Assembly (NCBI GenBank): GCA_030145195.1 | Contig: JAQYVY010000029.1 | Coordinates: 1-48,547 of the forward strand | Direction: 5' to 3' | From: Desulfuromonadales bacterium | GTDB lineage: Bacteria > Desulfobacterota > Desulfuromonadia > Desulfuromonadales > BM103 | Length of the DNA: 48,547 bases | In this document: positions 18,443-27,175 of the stretch, one piece after another | Numbering within the stretch: the stretch's first letter is position 1 | Layout: every line of letters starts with the position of its first letter | Program-made: the position numbers and the translations under genes | Notes under the pieces: generated by a model | The model's input: only the letters and a program-made list of their open reading frames with translations | What the model was told of the DNA's origin: nothing | The model's database searches: none

Positions 18443-21214
18443 ATGAAAAGCCCAAAACTGTTCTGGCTGACATTGTTAGCAGCCACCCTGACAATCCAAC
18501 CTGCTTTTGCAATTATTGTTGGCGACCCACCGCTGACTGTCTCCGATGGTGGCACTCTCCCCGTTGACGAAAACTACAATGTTTTCGGTAACGATGGTAT
18601 CACGGCACTCGGAGATAACAACACAATCAACATCTCGACAAGCGGAAGCATCGCGTCAAACCAAGATGCCATCAGCTCAGACGGTGAGGGCCAGACCATT
18701 AACAACGCGGGGACTATCTCCGGCTCTACAGGCATTAACTTCTGCTACGATGAATTCTTCACTGTCGGCAACGACACCGTGATTAGTTCCGGTACAATCA
18801 CTGGAACCGACGGCGTCGCCATCAAACTCGGCTACGGTAATGACACCCTGACGCTGGAAGAAGGCTCCATCGTCAACGGCGACATCAAGATGAGCGAAGG
18901 AGACGATGTTGTCACCAATAATGGCACCGTTAACGGTTACATTTACCTTGGCCCCGGCAACGACGTTCTCACGTCCAGCGGCAACATCCATGATTACATT
19001 TACCTTGGAGACGGGGATGACACCTTTACCTTCAACGGTGAAACCCTCAGCGCTTATGTTTATGGTGGAGGCGGAGATGACACGTTTAATTTGACTGACA
19101 CCACTGTTGAGAACTGCATCAACACCAAGAGTGGGAACGACACCGTTAACATCTATGGCAACGTGTTGCTGGAAGCTTCATTCGTATTCAAGGACGGAGA
19201 TGACGAAGTAAACATCACAGAGGGAAGCACTCTGACTCTTGGAGACGACATGCGGCTGGGTCAAGGCAACGACACGCTTATCATAGGAAAAGACGCCACC
19301 TTGAAGCACGACCTCACCGAAGAGGTCTCCATGGCTTACGGCGAAGACAATGTTTATATTTACGGCACGCTTGATGGCTATCTTGGCCTTGGCCCTGATG
19401 TTGACACCATAACCCTATACGATGGCGCCGTGGTCAAGAACGGCTACCTCTGCGGTGGCTATGATGAAGGCGACCTCGTCATTCTCGATGGCGGCGGCGT
19501 GTATGAAAGCTACTTCGACGGGTTCAGCGAGCTCAAAAAAACCGGCGACGGGACCTGGGAACTCAACAATGAGGACGTCGGCACCTTTGACGACGTGACG
19601 ATCACCGCCGGCACCCTGGCGATTAACGGCGGCATCACGATTGGCTCGCCATCCACCTTCATTATTGAAGAGGCCGGCACGCTGACCGGCGACGCCAACA
19701 TCTACAATGGCCCGGTTCACAACTACGGCATCGTTGCACCCGGCAGCTCAATAGGCACCATCACTGTTACTGGCGACTACACCCAGGAAACCAGCGGCCA
19801 GCTTGTCACTGAAATTGGTGATGGAACCAGCGACCTGCTCGACGTCACCGGCGAAGCTAACATAAGCGGTGGTCTCGACGTACAAATCGCCGGTGAACTC
19901 TCTGACGGCGAAACCCACACCTTCCTGGCCACAGGTAGCGGCCTCTACGGCGAGTTCGCCACGATCACAGGAAGCGCTTTCTACGATTTCGACGTCATCT
20001 ATGATGACTTCAATGCGTCTCTTAATGTCACCGAGTTGACTTACGCTGAAGTTGGACTTAGTGGAGACCAAGTGGCCCTGATCGAGGCGCTGAAAGAACA
20101 GGCCGCAAACGGTAACCCTGACGCACAAGAGGCTCTTTTCGCCATCTTGAACCTTGGCACGACAGGAGAGGCCACAAGTACCATGGGCTCACTGACTCCC
20201 GAACAGTATGCCAGTTCGGTTGACATCGGAATGGTCGGCTACAACCTCTACCGCAACACGGTCACAGGCCGCATGGGCAACCTGCACCTGACCCGGAGTA
20301 CACACGAACTGCAATACGCAAGCAACACCATGACCGCGAACGGCCCTGCCGTTTCACGCCTACCTGCCTTTGACCGCCGCGGCGAAGGTTGGAACGGCTG
20401 GGTTCGCTTCCTCGGTATGACTGGCGAGCAGGACAACGATGGCGCTCTTCAGGGCTACGACTACGACACCCGCGGCTTCTCGCTCGGCTTTGACAACAAG
20501 CTCAACGACAACCTCGCCATCGGCGTGGGCGTGGGCGTCTCGGGCAGCGAAGTTGACTTTGACAACGCCGGCCAGGAGACCGACGTCGACACTCGCCACA
20601 TCGGCCTCTACAGCACTTACTCAACGGACACCTTCTATATCGACACTGCAGTTTTCTATGCCGACAATGATTATGATTCCACCCGTGCCATTCCAGTAGC
20701 GGGACTCACGGCGGAGGGCAATACCGATGGTTATGAAGTTGGTCTTTTCATTGGTGTCGGATACGACATAGTAGATAATGAGACCATGTACTTCATCCCC
20801 ACAGTCTCTCTGAACTGGGCGCAGGCTGATATCGATGGCTTCACCGAAACCGGTGCAGGTGGACTCAACCTTACCGTGAATGATTATGATGCAGATTCAC
20901 TGGTCACTTCACTCGGCTTCCGCTGGGGCGGCAAGATGACCGCTGGCGAAACCCGTTTCGAACCGGAATTACGCCTGGCTTGGGCTCACGAATTTGGGAA
21001 TACCGACCGTGACGTAAAAGCCAGTTTCAGCGGCACGCCCGGCACCACCTTCACCATGGATGGAGTTGAGCCTGAAGAAGACAGCGCCATGGTCGGGCTG
21101 GGCGCCAACTTCTACATGACTGACACATTTACTTTTTATGTCGATTATGACGGTGAATTCCGTAGTGACTACGAAGGGCATGCCCTCAGTGGTGGTATCC
21201 GCTACGGCTTCTAA
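18443..21214 (+). CDS. Autotransporter with RTX-like repeats in the passenger
   Basis: A 923-residue type Va secreted protein. A signal peptide (KLFWLTLLAATLTIQPAFA) is followed by about 300 residues of repeats containing G-G/N-D-T-L and GDGDDTF-type motifs, resembling calcium-binding RTX or haemolysin nonapeptides but arranged as longer IYLGPGNDVL and SGNIHDYIYLGDGDDTF units. Then a passenger-associated repeat (KKTGDGTWELNN) and a C-terminal autotransporter beta-barrel (about residues 640-923) ending in GIRYGF with terminal Phe. The start at 18443 has AAGGAG six bases upstream; upstream in-frame codons lack a ribosome site. Likely an adhesin or surface-layer-like protein; substrate unknown. 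Confidence 0.88.
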   Translation: MKSPKLFWLTLLAATLTIQPAFAIIVGDPPLTVSDGGTLPVDENYNVFGNDGITALGDNNTINISTSGSIASNQDAISSDGEGQTINNAGTISGSTGINFCYDEFFTVGNDTVISSGTITGTDGVAIKLGYGNDTLTLEEGSIVNGDIKMSEGDDVVTNNGTVNGYIYLGPGNDVLTSSGNIHDYIYLGDGDDTFTFNGETLSAYVYGGGGDDTFNLTDTTVENCINTKSGNDTVNIYGNVLLEASFVFKDGDDEVNITEGSTLTLGDDMRLGQGNDTLIIGKDATLKHDLTEEVSMAYGEDNVYIYGTLDGYLGLGPDVDTITLYDGAVVKNGYLCGGYDEGDLVILDGGGVYESYFDGFSELKKTGDGTWELNNEDVGTFDDVTITAGTLAINGGITIGSPSTFIIEEAGTLTGDANIYNGPVHNYGIVAPGSSIGTITVTGDYTQETSGQLVTEIGDGTSDLLDVTGEANISGGLDVQIAGELSDGETHTFLATGSGLYGEFATITGSAFYDFDVIYDDFNASLNVTELTYAEVGLSGDQVALIEALKEQAANGNPDAQEALFAILNLGTTGEATSTMGSLTPEQYASSVDIGMVGYNLYRNTVTGRMGNLHLTRSTHELQYASNTMTANGPAVSRLPAFDRRGEGWNGWVRFLGMTGEQDNDGALQGYDYDTRGFSLGFDNKLNDNLAIGVGVGVSGSEVDFDNAGQETDVDTRHIGLYSTYSTDTFYIDTAVFYADNDYDSTRAIPVAGLTAEGNTDGYEVGLFIGVGYDIVDNETMYFIPTVSLNWAQADIDGFTETGAGGLNLTVNDYDADSLVTSLGFRWGGKMTAGETRFEPELRLAWAHEFGNTDRDVKASFSGTPGTTFTMDGVEPEEDSAMVGLGANFYMTDTFTFYVDYDGEFRSDYEGHALSGGIRYGF

Positions 21215-21237
21215 GTCCTCCCCGCACCGCAACAAAC

Positions 21238-21274
21238 AAGCGCCGCAATCAATTCGATTGCGGCGCTGCTTTTT
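21238..21274 (+). terminator. Intrinsic terminator after autotransporter
   Basis: A near-perfect 12-bp stem (AGCGCCGCAATC/GATTGCGGCGCT) with AATTC loop, followed by GCTTTTT. Confidence 0.92.
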
Positions 21275-21341
21275 ACATAAACCGATTCCAAGACACTGAC
21301 AAATCAGCTAAGCTGCCAGCAGCCCACGGAACGGAATCCTC

Positions 21342-22334
21342 ATGCGCATAAAGATCTGCCTTGCCATCATACTCACAGTCACGCTACTGGCCGGTTGTAC
21401 TCGACCACAGCTTTCTGCCGACCTCCCCCCCCTACCGACTCATCCCGACCTCACTTGGCAGGAGGCTGTAAGCGTCAACACATCGCATTACGCCATCACG
21501 ACCAACACCGACCAGGCGGCGACCATAGGATCACTGATGGAGGCGGTCTACACTACGGCGGATACAATTCTGGGGCCGACACGAGAGCACGATAAAAAGC
21601 TGACCATCTATGCCTACGCGTCTCGCTCGGATTACGAACAACGGGTTAAAAAACATGGCTTGCCAGGCAGGATGACCACCGGCTTCTACACCCCTGCCGA
21701 CCCGGCAGGCATCCACCTGCCCATAGTGGCAACTCGCGGAGTCCACCCGTACTTCACCTTGGTCCACGAAGGGCTACACCAATATGTACACGAAATCCTG
21801 GGCTACCGTCTTGAACACAACGGAACAGAGTCCCCGGCAAAGCTCTCACCGGCACCGCTATGGCTCAACGAAGGTCTGGCGCTTTACTTTGAAGCTGCCT
21901 TGAGTGACGCGACCCATTTGCACCCTGGGCGCATCCACCCGGCCCGACTGGCACATCTGCAACAACTGCTACAGCGAGGCAAAGCTCCCTCGGTAGCAGA
22001 AGTCATCAACAAGAGCTACGGCGAGCCCTTCACCAACGCAAACTACTCGGTGGCTTGGGGGCTGGTGCATGCCATGCGCGAAAACCAGGCGGCAGGACCA
22101 GACTGGGAACAATTCTGGCGAATCTGGCAAAGGACTATACAGGAGCAAGCAGAGGTCACACGCCAAGAGCTTTACAAGCTGGAGCCTCTGCTCCTACAAC
22201 AGGAGTGGGCGAAGCTTCTGGCTCAACAATCCACCCGAATATTTCAAGATCAGGTCTTAATGAGCGGAAAACGTTGGGAGGAATGGGAAACAATGTGGCA
22301 AGCCTACATACTGAGCCTGCAACCGACACCGTAA
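21342..22334 (+). CDS. Putative zinc metallopeptidase lipoprotein
   Basis: Signal peptide with lipobox LLAGC (Cys19) predicts an outer-membrane or periplasmic lipoprotein of 330 residues. A HEGLH motif (142-146) fits HExxH, and a downstream WLNEGLALYFE (Glu177) supplies the third ligand at gluzincin spacing, as in peptidase MA-like/DUF1570 proteins. All predicted zinc ligands are intact. It directly follows the autotransporter but beyond a strong terminator, so it is probably transcribed separately. The substrate is unknown; proteolysis of surface proteins is only a guess. Confidence 0.75.
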   Translation: MRIKICLAIILTVTLLAGCTRPQLSADLPPLPTHPDLTWQEAVSVNTSHYAITTNTDQAATIGSLMEAVYTTADTILGPTREHDKKLTIYAYASRSDYEQRVKKHGLPGRMTTGFYTPADPAGIHLPIVATRGVHPYFTLVHEGLHQYVHEILGYRLEHNGTESPAKLSPAPLWLNEGLALYFEAALSDATHLHPGRIHPARLAHLQQLLQRGKAPSVAEVINKSYGEPFTNANYSVAWGLVHAMRENQAAGPDWEQFWRIWQRTIQEQAEVTRQELYKLEPLLLQQEWAKLLAQQSTRIFQDQVLMSGKRWEEWETMWQAYILSLQPTP

Positions 22335-22451
22335 CACGGGCTTTTTTCGCGCCGACAGAACGATACACTCCCGACAAATCATGGATTGCATTATTTTAAC
22401 CTTTCAGATAATTTGACAAGATGTATATGTTTTCAGGCTTTGGCCGTAAGA

Positions 22452-22686
22452 AAGTGATAGGAATTTGCTTTTGACGCCTTGACGTGATCTGGCCATAAAA
22501 AGCCCCTCCCATCGAACATGCGGCCCCAAATTGACCGCTTCTCACTTCTACCTCAGGCTCAAAAACATGTCAAACCCAAAACCCCGGGCAGGAAAATACT
22601 TCAACCTACTAAAACCACTTGAATCTACCAGATTTTGCACAGACCGTCCCCAGCACATCCCCCCGAGTCAATGCAATGTGACGTCC
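22452..22686 (-). repeat. IS91-family oriIS-side end (copy 2)
   Basis: The end belonging to the full element. It aligns without gaps to copy 1 (17048-17282) and closely to copy 3 (25157-25390 region). The outer boundary AAGTGATAGGAA is shared by all three, while flanks beyond it (CTTAGTT, GGCCGTA, GTGAATCG) are unrelated, which fixes the end of the element. Confidence 0.85.
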
Positions 22687-24035
22687 GGATCATGACTTCG
22701 ACCCCAGCCATCGTCAAATTCTTCACAGACAATTGTTTCAGGGACTTCTGTTGCTGGTGGAGGTAGACCCTTGGGGATTCTTTCCTGCCATAGACCAAGG
22801 TGATCAAGGATGCGGCGGATCAGCAGACGTTCATCAATGAAGCTGATGATTTTCATCTCTGCACCGCACTTTGGGCATTCCAGAGGATCGACTTCCCAGA
22901 CCTTCTTGATGCACTCACGCCAGCTCTTCGATGGGATCTTTCTGGTTTTCGGTTCGGTTATGTTGAGGGAATCTGCAGCTATGGGAATTGATTCTTCATC
23001 GTTTTCCTGCCTTTTCCTGCGGTCCCCTCTGGAACGGTTTGAATACCAACCGTAATAGCGCACAAGTTGAAACGATTTATCCGGGATATGCTGGGTGATC
23101 GTCGCGATGAACTCATCGGCCTCGAAGAGTTCGAAGTTCTTTCTGTTTCTGCCGTGACTCATCCCGGAACGGTAGACGACAGTGCCTGAGGCTTCTATGT
23201 ATTGAATTTTCTCCAACGAAAAGGGATTGCGAATAATGTACTGAGCTAAGGCTTCCCTGCCATGTTCATCTTTCCTGTCGATCTTGACGCCGTTGTGGAT
23301 ATTGAACCCGGAAACATACCGCCACTTCATCAACATGCGAATAAAGTCATCGTCAACCTTACCCTCTTTCTTGAGCATCTTCAAAACAGCGGCGCGAAAC
23401 AACTCTTGCAACGGCTTGAGCTTGATCTCCGGCATGACATAAAAGCTGCCGTTCTCCATAAACAGACCGTCAGCGACCAGCAGATGCAGGTGGGGATGCC
23501 AGCGGCCATAATCGCCAAAAGTCTGAATGGCGGTGACGGTGCCAAGTTTGCCTGCTCTTGTCTTGATGGCGGTTTTGAAGAAGGTCATCAGGCTACGGTT
23601 GGCACAATGGCAGAGTTTGGAAAGCAGCTTTCGGTCATACTTGAAATAGAGTCGAAGGATTTTGGGCAGGGTGAATACGTACTGGCGGTGCGGGATGGAA
23701 GAGAGAATATTGCTGCTCAGCAGATCGCCGAACTGGATAACCTTCTTGGCGTGGCAGCTCGGACAGAACCAGCGCCCCTTGCAGCTGAATGAGAGCAGGT
23801 ACTCGTGACAGCAATCCGGGCAGCGCACCCTAGCGAAACCTTCTCGCAAATCACCGCACTTTAGATAATCGCGAACCACATCATCGACAACCGCGCGCCT
23901 GAAACCGTACTTCTTTAAGAACTTATGCTCGTAATCCCGCTCGAATATCTCGTAATGCGTATCGAGCAGTTTCCACAACGGCGACTGCTTCGGCTGTCGC
24001 GGGTGGTAAACGGATGCACCCCTCCCCGACAGCAT
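22668..24035 (-). CDS. IS91-family rolling-circle transposase
   Basis: HUH-type (Y2-like) transposase. The N-terminal zinc-finger-like region (VRCPDCCHEYLLSFSCKGRWFCPSCHAKK) is followed by the HUH motif HPHLHLLV, the ALAQYIIRNPFS catalytic tyrosine segment, and a C-terminal CPKCGAEM zinc ribbon. The start at 24035 (MLSGRGASVY) has AAGGGG upstream and gives about 455 residues; the open frame runs to 24128, but the added residues look unlike the family. It appears intact. Confidence 0.88.
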   Translation of the reverse strand: MLSGRGASVYHPRQPKQSPLWKLLDTHYEIFERDYEHKFLKKYGFRRAVVDDVVRDYLKCGDLREGFARVRCPDCCHEYLLSFSCKGRWFCPSCHAKKVIQFGDLLSSNILSSIPHRQYVFTLPKILRLYFKYDRKLLSKLCHCANRSLMTFFKTAIKTRAGKLGTVTAIQTFGDYGRWHPHLHLLVADGLFMENGSFYVMPEIKLKPLQELFRAAVLKMLKKEGKVDDDFIRMLMKWRYVSGFNIHNGVKIDRKDEHGREALAQYIIRNPFSLEKIQYIEASGTVVYRSGMSHGRNRKNFELFEADEFIATITQHIPDKSFQLVRYYGWYSNRSRGDRRKRQENDEESIPIAADSLNITEPKTRKIPSKSWRECIKKVWEVDPLECPKCGAEMKIISFIDERLLIRRILDHLGLWQERIPKGLPPPATEVPETIVCEEFDDGWGRSHDPDVTLH

Positions 24036-24224
24036 TTCCCCTTCAAAACAAAACATTGACCGAGACCACAATTGGCCACGAGCCGGGGACAGGCCCAGAG
24101 AGAAACCGGGACAGCCATCCCACATCAAAAGAGCAAACAGGGAAAGTGTAGAAGAAGTTAGCGAAATTGACAGCTAAGCTTTTGCGGTCGGAGCAAGACA
24201 ACTATCTGTAACTGGGGGGAGTCG

Positions 24225-24321
24225 CTATCTGAACCATTGATGTGACAGGAGGGATAAACGTTAGGATGCTCGCACCCCAACATGGACCGCAGCAATGCCA
24301 CCGGTCAGGTCGTGGATTTTC
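24225..24321 (-). pseudogene. Foreign ubiE 3'-end fragment
   Basis: About 97 bp matching the 3' end and downstream flank of ubiE at 28582-28677 with roughly 11 differences. It encodes IHDLTGGIAAVHVGVRAS-stop. Within 18 codons, seven changes are synonymous and one alters the protein (T to V). It is not a decaying local duplicate but a piece of a selected ubiE from a related genome, probably carried in with the IS91 element whose transposase 5' side it abuts. Confidence 0.85.
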
Positions 24322-24382
24322 CACGGCTCATCCTGCGTGATTGGGACGCAGATCCAGCCCCTACCAATCTAGATAAAACGAA

Positions 24383-25051
24383 TCAAAAATTAAAGAGGAG
24401 AGATAGAGATTTTGCATCGATCCCGTCTTCATTCTCAACCCCATGATAACGAGTCCATTCCAACCGGGCCTGCAGATTCTCCAAAATTGTCACTTGAGCT
24501 CCAATACCATAGACAACGTCCACTCCATCGTCATCAAGGGTTGATGATTGTCCAATATACGCAGAATTGCTGGATGCGGTTATTTCTAGGTTAAATTCAT
24601 GTTCCCAATATAGAATGCCCGCGCGTGCGATCAGATCGAGCCGCGTGTATACCGGAAGAGCCCCGACCAGAGAAAGAGATGCCGCTCGGTAGCTTGAATC
24701 GATCGTTCCTGTCAATGAGTCTGCACCCGCGATCGAGCTAAAGCGTCCGGACACTTCGCCTAAATCGATGAACTGGAGCTCCGCGGAACCAAAGCGGTGA
24801 AAGCGGAATCCAGCCAATAGAGCGTACACGGCATCATCGTCAACCTGGGACCCGGAGGAGGAAGTGACCTGAATCCCTTTTTTTTGAAGCGCCTTAGAAA
24901 CCAATGCCGACCGGTCGTGGCCGACGACCTCTACCTCACTGATGCCTGCGCTGGCACCGAAATACCAACGGCTCCGTTCTTCATCAGGCTCGGCGGACAA
25001 ACAGACGCCGGGAATTAGCAGTAAAAACAGCAGGTTCACTATTCGAGTCAT
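24383..25051 (-). CDS. Outer-membrane beta-barrel protein
   Basis: 222 residues with a signal peptide (IVNLLFLLLIPGVCLSA) and an OmpA/OmpW-like barrel: alternating amphipathic strands (WYFGASAGISEV, YALLAGFRFHRFGSAELQFIDLG, YGIGAQVTILENLQARLEWTRY) and a C-terminal aromatic residue (SLLFNF). A GGGGGAGG ribosome site precedes the ATG. It sits between the IS91 element with its ubiE fragment and a second IS end, so it may be passenger DNA. The specific role is unknown. Confidence 0.8.
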   Translation of the reverse strand: MTRIVNLLFLLLIPGVCLSAEPDEERSRWYFGASAGISEVEVVGHDRSALVSKALQKKGIQVTSSSGSQVDDDAVYALLAGFRFHRFGSAELQFIDLGEVSGRFSSIAGADSLTGTIDSSYRAASLSLVGALPVYTRLDLIARAGILYWEHEFNLEITASSNSAYIGQSSTLDDDGVDVVYGIGAQVTILENLQARLEWTRYHGVENEDGIDAKSLSLLFNF

Positions 25052-25156
25052 TTCGGCCTCCCCCTTTGCCTTCAGCTTACACGGAAGACATCATCACGGC
25101 GACCCCGAGGCCCATTCAATGGAACCGCCACCCTCTGGCAGGTAGATAGTGAATCG

Positions 25157-25372
25157 AAGTGATAGGAATTTGCTTTTGACGCCTTGACGTGATCTGGCCA
25201 TAAAAAGCCCGTCCCATCGAATAAGCGGCCCCAAATTGACCGCTTCTCACTTCTACCTCAGGCTCAAAAACATGTCAAACCCAAAACCCCGGGTAGGAAA
25301 ACACTTCAACCCCTTAAAATCACAAAAATCTCACCAACTTTGCACAGAGCGACCCCTGCACGTTCCGCCGAG
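25157..25372 (-). repeat. IS91-family oriIS-side end (copy 3)
   Basis: Same orientation and outer boundary as the end of the full element; nearly identical over the outer 150 bp and more diverged toward the transposase stop. It continues into a transposase remnant, marking a second, decayed IS copy. Confidence 0.85.
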
Positions 25373-25505
25373 TCAAAGCAATGTGTCGTTCTGGTCACTG
25401 CTTCGGCCCCAGCCGTCGTCAAATTCTTCACAAACAATTGTTACAGGAACTTCTGTTGCAGGTGGAGGTAGACCTTTGGGGAAGATCTCCTGCCATAAGC
25501 CGAGA
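25373..25505 (-). pseudogene. IS91 transposase C-terminal remnant
   Basis: The minus strand reads LGLWQEIFPKGLPPPATEVP followed by VTIVCEEFDDGWGRSSDQND-TLL-stop, aligning with the last ~45 residues of the intact transposase (about 80% identical). Similarity ends near 25505, so over 90% of the gene is missing. Confidence 0.88.
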
Positions 25506-25536
25506 GAAGCGTTTTGTTCACCACTACCAAAAGTAG

Positions 25537-25746
25537 GCACCTTCAGGCGAGATCGACAGCCTGGTCCAAAGCGACGGTGAAGAGATCACGGTCCAGCTTA
25601 CAGCCGGCCAGGTGAGCCTGCTCCAGTTCGCCGCAGAAGACCTCAGCGATCAGCTTGATTACCTCCGCGTCGCTGGTAAAGTGTTAGAAAGTGTCAATTT
25701 TGCGAGCCGTGAGATTGTTCTGTCAGGGTTCAAAGGTTGGCGATAA
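25537..25746 (+). pseudogene. C-terminal remnant of an unknown gene
   Basis: After a stop at 25534 the frame stays open for about 69 codons to TAA at 25746, reading GEIDSLVQSDGEEITVQLTA and ending NFASREIVLSGFKGWR. No start codon with a ribosome site is visible. The coding-like composition and its position directly after the IS remnant suggest the 3' end of a gene cut by the insertion. The family was not recognised. Confidence 0.45.
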
Positions 25747-25826
25747 AAAGCCACGGTCCTTCGGCCTGAATGATGTTCTGCAGGACGGTGGTTTTCTACT
25801 ACGGCGCTGATGCTTGGGAGGCAACC

Positions 25827-26264
25827 ATGGGGAGTAAAACAGGTTTGGTCATGATCGTCGCACTGCTTCTGACCCTTTCAGGCTGTCTCGCCTCGCAGCA
25901 CGCTGCGGATGTGCAAAAGGGCCTTGAAGGCGACAGAATAACCGTCGGCACGGTCCAGCGTGAAATCCGTCAGGGGATGTCCAGTGCCGAAGTCGCTGAA
26001 GTGCTCGGTTCGCCGAATATTGTTTCGACGGATGAGCAGGGCCGTGAGGTCTGGATCTATGATCGTGTCTCCACCGATTCGGTCTATTCGAAGAGTGATG
26101 GCGGAATTCTGGCACTGATCCTTGGGTCCTCGGGGTTAGCTGGTGGCGCGACCTCGTATAGGACGGGAGCAGAGTCCACCAGCCAGCGGACCTTGACGAT
26201 CATCATCAAATACGACGAGGAGGGCAGGGTTGATGGCTTCTCCTACCACTCGTCCCGTTTCTAG
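25827..26264 (+). CDS. BamE/SmpA-OmlA-domain lipoprotein
   Basis: 145 residues with lipobox LTLSGC. The mature part has the SmpA/OmlA pattern: VGTVQREIRQGMSSAEVAEVLG then SPNIVSTDEQGREVWIYDR. Such domains occur in BamE and in small outer-membrane lipoproteins. The ATG at 25827 follows GGGAGG at 25816 with good spacing; an upstream in-frame start at 25770 would put extra residues before the signal peptide. It heads a tightly packed lipoprotein cluster of five genes. Confidence 0.8.
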   Translation: MGSKTGLVMIVALLLTLSGCLASQHAADVQKGLEGDRITVGTVQREIRQGMSSAEVAEVLGSPNIVSTDEQGREVWIYDRVSTDSVYSKSDGGILALILGSSGLAGGATSYRTGAESTSQRTLTIIIKYDEEGRVDGFSYHSSRF

Positions 26265-26742
26265 AGCGGTGAGAGTGCGGCTCCAAGTTCTCTTCTTCTG
26301 CGGGGTGTGCTGTTGGCTTTTTGGGGGGTGCCAACCGCCAGTCGACCCTGCTGCGTCGCTGGTGCCCGCAAGCTTAGCGACGCGGCAGATGCAGACGCGT
26401 CTGTTTACCGCTGAGGACGAAGTCAAGGTCATGAAGGCCTGCGCGGCTTTATTGCAAGACTATGGATATCATATCGACATCTCAGAAACCCGGTTGGGGC
26501 TTTTGGTCGGTTTCAAAGAACGTGGCGGAATCAAGAATCCACTACAGATTCTCCGGGCGAGCGTTGTCACCCGGCCGACGGCGAAAAGCGGGGCAATCGA
26601 GGTCCGATTGGCTTTTCAAAGGCTGGTGTTAACGCAGCAACTTGAGGTCATCTATCGGGAGGCGATATACGATCCCAAGGTGTTTCGGCAGTTCTTTGCG
26701 CGGCTTTCCAGGGCTCTTACCATGACGGCAGAGCAATTATGA
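26233..26742 (+). CDS. Small lipoprotein, type A (first copy)
   Basis: 169 residues, lipobox LFGGC. After the signal peptide comes the signature LATRQMQTRLFTAEDEVKVM, then LLQDYGYHIDISETRLGLLV and a C-terminal VFRQFFARLSRALTMTAEQL. It is clearly homologous to the gene at 27176. The ATG at 26233 has AGGAGG nine bases before it and overlaps the upstream gene by 32 bp; a GTG at 26269 would give a more compact signal peptide but has no ribosome site. Family name not recognised; predicted outer-membrane lipoprotein. ATGA overlap with the next gene. Confidence 0.75.
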   Translation: MASPTTRPVSRAVRVRLQVLFFCGVCCWLFGGCQPPVDPAASLVPASLATRQMQTRLFTAEDEVKVMKACAALLQDYGYHIDISETRLGLLVGFKERGGIKNPLQILRASVVTRPTAKSGAIEVRLAFQRLVLTQQLEVIYREAIYDPKVFRQFFARLSRALTMTAEQL

Positions 26743-27170
26743 GGGCTACTCTCCATATCCTAGCTGTTTTTCTTGTGTCTTCAGCCCTGCTGTTTACCGG
26801 AGCTTGTGCTCCGACGCAGCAGCGACTCCTCGATTCAGAAGTGGGTCAGTTAGAAGTTCGCAGTATCCAGACCAGAGTTTTCGCGATCAATGACAGGGAG
26901 AAAGTGTTGCGAACCGTCATGGTCACGCTTCAGGATTTAGGGTTTATGATTGACAGCGCTGATGTTGGCCTGGGAACGGTGACGGCAACGAAGTCCGATC
27001 AAAAGCCGCTCCGTTTCACGGTCTCGGTACGGCCACGAGGTCAAACCCAGAGTCTGGTGAGAGTCAACGCCCAATATGACCTGGAACCGATCTTGGATCC
27101 TGTTTTGTACCAGAGGTTTTTCGCCAGGTTCTCCAAAGCAATGTTTTTGGAGGCACAACAGGTGGAGTAG
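26739..27170 (+). CDS. Small lipoprotein, type B (first copy)
   Basis: 143 residues, lipobox LFTGAC. Core signature LEVRSIQTRVFAINDREKVL, LQDLGFMIDSADVGLGTVTATKSD, C-terminus LYQRFFARFSKAMFLEAQQ. It shares the QTR-x-F ... LQDLGF-x-ID ... G skeleton with type A but lacks type A's longer middle part. Start overlaps the previous stop (ATGA). Homologous to the gene at 27775. Confidence 0.78.
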   Translation: MRATLHILAVFLVSSALLFTGACAPTQQRLLDSEVGQLEVRSIQTRVFAINDREKVLRTVMVTLQDLGFMIDSADVGLGTVTATKSDQKPLRFTVSVRPRGQTQSLVRVNAQYDLEPILDPVLYQRFFARFSKAMFLEAQQVE

Positions 27171-27175
27171 GGAAA

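Larger units (their letters stand above)
22452..24224 (-). mobile_element. IS91-family insertion sequence (about 1.77 kb)
   Basis: One transposase gene with a conserved non-coding 3' end (22452-22667) present in three copies in the window. The 3' terminus reads TTCCTATCACTT on the minus strand, recalling the TTCCTAT core of the oriIS ends of IS91/ISCR elements. No terminal inverted repeats or target duplication are seen, as expected for rolling-circle elements. The other end (terIS) is not defined by a repeat; it is placed before 24225, where a ubiE fragment begins. Confidence 0.7.
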
